Part shown: positions 6,225 to 9,775 of the stretch, piece by piece
Position numbering within the stretch: position 1 is the first letter of the stretch
Layout: every line of letters begins with the position of its first letter
Assembly (NCBI GenBank): GCA_021779435.1
Contig: JAJYAR010000055.1
Coordinates: 1 to 9,775, forward strand
Direction of reading: 5' to 3'
From: a bacterium
GTDB lineage: Bacteria > Verrucomicrobiota > Verrucomicrobiae > JAJYAR01
Length of the DNA: 9,775 bases
The notes under the pieces: generated by a model
What the model was told of the DNA's origin: nothing
The model's database searches: none
Seen by the model: only the letters and a program-made list of their open reading frames with translations
Translations under genes and position numbers: made by a program

Positions 6225-7460
6225 TTACCGTTCGAGGCCGGCCCAGAGGTCGTCGGTATGGGCAAGCCCCCAGTCCTTGGCGTCCTCGATGCCGACGATC
6301 TTGTTCGTGCACCCCGGTGCGGCGAGATCGATCGCTTCGGGTTCGATCTGGATCTTGTGGTGCGTGGAATAGAAGGCCTTGACCAGCGGGCGCAACAAGG
6401 GCCGCGCGCCGATGTCGACGACGACCGCGAGGCGGGTGCAGGCAAGGCGGACGATCGATCCGATCGGATAGATTCCGACCGTCTTGACGAACGCGCGGAA
6501 CACGTTGGGGTCGAAGTGACCCTTCTGCCATTCGGCCATCCTGCGGATCGACTCGGCGGGCGACCAACCGGCCTTGTAGGGGCGATTGGAGGTGATCGCG
6601 TCATAGACGTCGCATACCGCCGCCATGCGGGCGATGAGGCTGATGCCATCACCGGCGAGCCCGTCGGGATAGCCGGTGCCGTCGATCTTCTCGTGGTGAT
6701 GCAGGCAGGCGTCGAGCACCGGGGGTTCGATGCCGCCCAGCGCAACCAGCATGTCGTGGCCGAAGCGCGGATGCGCCTTCATCTGCGCAAATTCGGCATC
6801 GGTCAGCGCACCCGGCTTGTTGAGGATCTCCAGCGGAACCCGGGCCTTGCCCAGGTCATGCATCATGCCGGCGAGCCCCGCCTCCCGCACGGAGCGTTCA
6901 TCGGCTCCGGTCTGGCGGGCCAGCGCGATCATCATCGCGCACACGGCCGCCGAATGCATGTAGGTGTAGTCGTCGGCGTGGCGGAGCCGGGACAGGCTGA
7001 TCAGCGCACTGGCGTTCCGCGACACCGACGCCGAAATCTCGTCGACCAGGGCATCGACGGCGCCAGTGTCGATCGCGCGGCCCATCCGGGCCTCGGTGAA
7101 CATGGAAACCAGCGCCGGCTTGGCGCGATGCAGGATCGCCCGCGCCTCGGACAGTTCCTCGGTCAGGGACGTACGGGCCTTGCGCCGCACGGGTGCATCG
7201 CGGGACACGCTTCCGAGTTGCAGATCCACCTCGGCCTCCGCCTCTTCGACGCTCGTCGCAGGGATGGGTGGATCGACGTCGGCACCGAGTTCGGTGTCGA
7301 TCCACGCCTCCCGGATTCCGCTGTCAACGATGCGGCGAAGGACGTCGTCGTTCTTGATCGGGAATCGCGAACGCCAGAACGGATGTTCCATCCAGGAGGC
7401 GCACAACTCGTCGATGAACATGCCGACCTTCAATTCGGCAACCGGCACGCGCCTTCGCAT
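6225..7460 (-). CDS. DUF3391/HD-GYP domain cyclic-di-GMP phosphodiesterase (411 aa)
   Basis: HD-GYP enzymes hydrolyse c-di-GMP, to pGpG or on to GMP. Residues about 4-90 form the DUF3391 N-terminal region (VAELKVGMFIDEL, then a block ending REAWIDTELGAD), common in front of HD-GYP domains in proteobacteria. The HD-GYP domain runs about 150-330. Its metal ligands and signature are all present: H169, the HD pair at 201-202 followed by K205 (HDLGK), H230, HHHEKIDGTGYP (254-265) and D284 in DVYDAIT. The C-terminal part (YPIGSIVRL onward) is normal for the family. No membrane segment is seen, so it should be cytoplasmic. ATG 7460-7458 is preceded by GGAGA at a short 4-base spacing. The gene lies 48 bp downstream of the GGDEF cyclase on the same strand, so the two are likely one transcript. 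The alternative of a non-c-di-GMP HD-GYP substrate cannot be ruled out by sequence. Confidence 0.95.
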   Translation of the reverse strand: MRRRVPVAELKVGMFIDELCASWMEHPFWRSRFPIKNDDVLRRIVDSGIREAWIDTELGADVDPPIPATSVEEAEAEVDLQLGSVSRDAPVRRKARTSLTEELSEARAILHRAKPALVSMFTEARMGRAIDTGAVDALVDEISASVSRNASALISLSRLRHADDYTYMHSAAVCAMMIALARQTGADERSVREAGLAGMMHDLGKARVPLEILNKPGALTDAEFAQMKAHPRFGHDMLVALGGIEPPVLDACLHHHEKIDGTGYPDGLAGDGISLIARMAAVCDVYDAITSNRPYKAGWSPAESIRRMAEWQKGHFDPNVFRAFVKTVGIYPIGSIVRLACTRLAVVVDIGARPLLRPLVKAFYSTHHKIQIEPEAIDLAAPGCTNKIVGIEDAKDWGLAHTDDLWAGLER

Positions 7461-7508
7461 AATTTCTCCGGTCGAATTTCCTGCCGTCAGCGCCCTTCGG
7501 CATCCCCG

Positions 7509-8543
7509 CTATGCGCAGGTCACCTGATTGCGTCCTTCCTGTTTGGACTGATACATGGCGCGGTCGGCGCGATTGACGATCGCATCCGCATCATCGCCGG
7601 AATACGAACTCGCGACGCCGATCGACACCGTGATCGCCGGGAGCTGCAGGTTGTCGGTGCGACGCACCAGGCGCAGCGAGGCGACCTTCGTCCGGATCGC
7701 CTCGGCCACGATCATGGCCCGCTTGCCCGTCGTCTCCGGCAGGATCACGAGGAACTCTTCGCCGCCATAGCGCACCGCGTGATCGGTCTTGCGGATGCAG
7801 GCGCGGATGGCTTGCGCAACGTTGCGGATCAGCGCATCCCCGACGGAATGGCCAAAACTGTCGTTGATCGCCTTGAAACGATCGATGTCGACCATCAACA
7901 CCGAAAACCCCGTGGTGGCACCGACCTGCAGCAGCGCATCGAACTCGGCGTCCATGCCGCGCCGATTGAGCAATCCGGTCAGCGGATCGACCATCGCGGC
8001 ACGACGTTGTTCCTCCAGTTCGGCCCGCAACTGCTCGGCATCGGCCATCGCCGCTTCGAGCCGGGCCTGCAGCGCCCCAGTCCGCGCACAGGTCGATTCG
8101 GCCGCGGTCAGAAGCCGCTTGGCCGCGGCCAGCAGCACATCGGGAGGTCGGCCGGGCGTGGCGTCGATTTCCGCCACGGCCCGCCGCACCTCGGCGCTGA
8201 AATCGTCGGTGGACCGGCGCGCCTCGGAAATGTTGGCGGACACCGAGGCCAGTATCCTTTGCAGCGTATCCGACATGCTGTCGGACATCGATCCACCGCT
8301 GCCCAGGATGTGGTGGTCGTAGAGATCCCGCCAGATCTTTTCCGGAACCGCCGCCCCCTGCTCCACCAACGGCTGCAATGCGCCGCTGACCTCGCCATTG
8401 AGGCCGGCCAGATGGACGTACGCGAGGGTGTAGGGAACCGGACCGGGACCGGTCTGCAGGTCTTTGAGAAGAGCAAGGGCGCGGGCGGCAAGGCGTTCCG
8501 CGTCGGGTGGCGCATCCGCGATCAAGCGGACGTCGGTGAACAT
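7509..8543 (-). CDS. GGDEF-domain diguanylate cyclase, soluble (344 aa)
   Basis: Predicted to make c-di-GMP from two GTP. Residues 1-120 form a helical region found in front of many GGDEF domains (helices near 14-30 and 55-80, including PYTLAYVHLAGLNGE). They are followed by a likely coiled-coil linker (about 140-183, rich in Ala, Glu, Arg and Leu). The cyclase domain starts at VDPLTGLLNRRG (185-196), with DIDRFKAIND (219-228), the RxxD inhibitory site RKTD (251-254) and GGEEF (260-264), all intact. It ends with RADRAMYQSKQEGRNQV. There is no membrane segment and no known ligand-binding domain. The start is placed at ATG 8543, the first sensible Met. The frame is open further upstream to 8753, but that would overlap the next gene and adds an unrelated basic stretch. 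No clear ribosome site is seen at 8543, so the start is the least certain part. The HD-GYP gene follows 48 bp downstream. Confidence 0.93.
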   Translation of the reverse strand: MFTDVRLIADAPPDAERLAARALALLKDLQTGPGPVPYTLAYVHLAGLNGEVSGALQPLVEQGAAVPEKIWRDLYDHHILGSGGSMSDSMSDTLQRILASVSANISEARRSTDDFSAEVRRAVAEIDATPGRPPDVLLAAAKRLLTAAESTCARTGALQARLEAAMADAEQLRAELEEQRRAAMVDPLTGLLNRRGMDAEFDALLQVGATTGFSVLMVDIDRFKAINDSFGHSVGDALIRNVAQAIRACIRKTDHAVRYGGEEFLVILPETTGKRAMIVAEAIRTKVASLRLVRRTDNLQLPAITVSIGVASSYSGDDADAIVNRADRAMYQSKQEGRNQVTCA

Positions 8544-8688
8544 GAATCGAATCAGCGAATGAATGTTGCGGGGCAGGCTACCAAAATGCCGGGCCGTATG
8601 GGTTGATCTTGCGAATCCGGGCCTGCCGGGAAAAGGGGATTTGAGCAACGATCGCCACGCTATTTCCGCAATGGATCGCCGCCCGGCC

Positions 8689-8706
8689 GCCCCCGCGCGC
8701 AGGGGC
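8689..8706 (-). terminator. GC-rich hairpin after the beta-propeller gene, possible terminator
   Basis: GCCCC at 8689-8693 pairs with GGGGC at 8702-8706 across an 8-base loop, 16 bases beyond the TAG stop of the propeller gene. It lacks a T-run. The remaining part of this 179-bp gap (8544-8688) holds a separated 7-bp inverted repeat (GGCAGGC at 8572, GCCTGCC at 8621) but no promoter I can defend. Confidence 0.3.
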
Positions 8707-8722
8707 CCGGGGTGGACCACTC

Positions 8723-9775
8723 CTAACGCAGATTGCCGGTGTGGCCGAGGCAATACCGTCCGGGCTGGGGCCAGACCGTCAGGCCGTGCGGCTCCATCCC
8801 GACGCGGATCTGTCGGACGGCGCCGGTCGCGGTGTCGAAACGGTAGACGACGTCATCGAAGCGCCCGGACAGCCAAAGAGCGGTTCCGTCGGCGCTGACG
8901 TTGCCCATGTCGGGGCTGCCGCCGCCGGGAATCGGCCACTGCGCCACGATCTTCTGCGAGGCGAAATCGATCACCGTCACGCCGCCCGCCCCATGACGGG
9001 GCCCGTGAATGCGATGGGACCCACGATTGGTCACGTACAGGAACCGACCGTTCCGGCTCGGATAGAGGCCATGGGTGCCGAGTCCGGTCCGGATGAAGCC
9101 GACTTCGCGGAATGCATCGCCGTCGAGAACGTGCACCCCGTCGGCATCCATGTCGGCAACGTAGAAGCGCTTGCCGTCGGGCGCGATCCGGATGTCCTGC
9201 GGCATGCCATGCCGTCCGGTGAACGGCTCCATCGCGGTACGGTCGAGCGTATGGGCGCCGGGGATTTCCCGGAACCGGGTCCGCGGCATCGTCAGGACCA
9301 GATAGCCTGCCACCTTCTTGTGGACCAGGTCGATCTTGACGACGCTGCCGTTGAATTCGCAGGTGAAGATCGCATAGCGGCCGTCGATCGAGAAGTCCGC
9401 GTGGTTGATCCCGTCACATTTCGGCGCTGCGATGGAATATTGCAGGGCAAGCGTGCGGGGATCGCGAAAGTCGAGCCGGCGGTGCGCTTCGGCAACGATG
9501 ATGGCCGATGCGCCGTCGGGGGTGAAATAGATGTTGTAGGGATCGTCGACCGCGATGGCCTTTCCGGGCTTTCCCGTGCGCGGATCGATCGGCGTCAGGC
9601 TGCCGCCGTTGGTGCCTTCCGCGTTGTTGGCGACCCACAGCGTGCGCAAGTCGTAGGATGGCACGATGTGCTGCGGCGACAGCCCGACCTTGAACCGGTC
9701 GACCACCTCCATCGTGGCCGGATCGATCCCGTACACGTCGTCGGAGCGGATGTTGGGGACGTACACCCGGGGAAG
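8723..9775 (-). CDS. YVTN-type beta-propeller protein, C-terminal 350 residues (5' truncated by window edge)
   Basis: A seven-bladed-type propeller protein made of repeats of about 40 residues. Repeat cores are seen at RVYVPNIRSDDVYGID (3-18), RTLWVANNAEGTNGG (44-58), NIYFTPDGASAIIVAE (81-96), HADFSIDGRYAIFTCE (125-140), IRIAPDGKRFYVADMD (195-210), PSRNGRFLYVTNRG (239-252, the YVTN block) and NVSADGTALWLSGRFDD (292-308). The protein ends PGRYCLGHTGNLR, so the C-terminus looks complete. The frame stays open to the right edge; a GTG at 9766 is in frame but lies within a repeat, so the true start and any signal peptide are outside. Such proteins are commonly exported and may bind a cofactor or act as scaffolds; some resemble the d1 domain of nitrite reductases. 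No enzymatic role can be assigned. It is followed 179 bp later by the cyclase gene. Confidence 0.85.
   Translation of the reverse strand, partial: LPRVYVPNIRSDDVYGIDPATMEVVDRFKVGLSPQHIVPSYDLRTLWVANNAEGTNGGSLTPIDPRTGKPGKAIAVDDPYNIYFTPDGASAIIVAEAHRRLDFRDPRTLALQYSIAAPKCDGINHADFSIDGRYAIFTCEFNGSVVKIDLVHKKVAGYLVLTMPRTRFREIPGAHTLDRTAMEPFTGRHGMPQDIRIAPDGKRFYVADMDADGVHVLDGDAFREVGFIRTGLGTHGLYPSRNGRFLYVTNRGSHRIHGPRHGAGGVTVIDFASQKIVAQWPIPGGGSPDMGNVSADGTALWLSGRFDDVVYRFDTATGAVRQIRVGMEPHGLTVWPQPGRYCLGHTGNLR

Noticed and set aside
6111..8606. 831-codon open frame on the + strand across the HD-GYP and GGDEF genes
   Set aside because: It is exactly antisense to two well-recognised genes and runs through their spacers. 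Its translation is rich in Arg, Gly, Asp and His with no recognisable domain, as expected for the complement of high-GC coding DNA.
8544..8722. Possible c-di-GMP riboswitch upstream of the cyclase gene
   Set aside because: I looked for the conserved GEMM-type core and paired helices and saw none. Only a 7-bp inverted repeat with a 42-base gap is present.
8544..8753. Upstream extension of the GGDEF gene to a TTG at 8753
   Set aside because: It would overlap the end of the propeller gene and add 70 basic residues unlike the known N-terminal region of such cyclases.
225..9775. Mobile element, CRISPR or phage content
   Set aside because: No transposase, integrase, terminal inverted repeats, regularly spaced direct repeats or phage genes are seen, and base composition looks even across the window.

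Overview
This 9.8 kb window is high-GC bacterial DNA with densely packed genes and no long empty stretch. The largest gene-free gap is about 180 bases, at 8544-8722. Gene content (WrbA, a tandem CDGSH protein, an HDOD protein, several cyclic-di-GMP enzymes, a CFA-type methyltransferase) and codon use suggest a free-living proteobacterium, most likely a betaproteobacterium. That placement is an inference from gene content only, as no rRNA or marker gene is present. I see no tRNA, rRNA, insertion sequence, CRISPR array or phage gene.

Layout from left to right. On the + strand, the tail of wrbA (1-209) runs convergently into a small minus-strand gene for a two-cluster CDGSH iron-sulfur protein (287-526), with a strong hairpin between them (217-242). 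A divergent spacer (527-657) holds a perfect 14-bp palindrome and leads to a + strand HDOD-domain gene (658-1641). That gene ends tail to tail against a 953-residue minus-strand PAS(x4)-GGDEF-EAL protein (1700-4561). Everything to the right is also on the minus strand: a cyclopropane-fatty-acid synthase family methyltransferase (4699-6072), a DUF3391/HD-GYP phosphodiesterase (6225-7460), a soluble GGDEF diguanylate cyclase (7509-8543), and the C-terminal 350 residues of a YVTN-type beta-propeller protein cut by the right edge (8723-9775).

The core of the window is a cyclic-di-GMP turnover neighbourhood. The GGDEF gene and the HD-GYP gene are 48 bp apart and probably co-transcribed, which pairs a c-di-GMP synthase with a hydrolase. 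A third enzyme carries both synthase and EAL phosphodiesterase domains behind four PAS sensor domains. An HDOD protein, a family often found in signalling circuits, lies next to it. All catalytic motifs I can check (GGDEF, GGEEF, EAL, HD, GYP) are intact, and both cyclase domains keep the RxxD inhibitory site. The CFA-type enzyme, which modifies membrane phospholipids, sits between these genes. Whether it is functionally linked is not shown by the sequence.

I did not find a clearly new system. The items most worth following are the synthase/hydrolase pair, the cysteine-rich second PAS domain of the large sensor, the Trp/Arg/Pro-rich N-terminus of the HDOD protein, and the palindrome upstream of the CDGSH gene.
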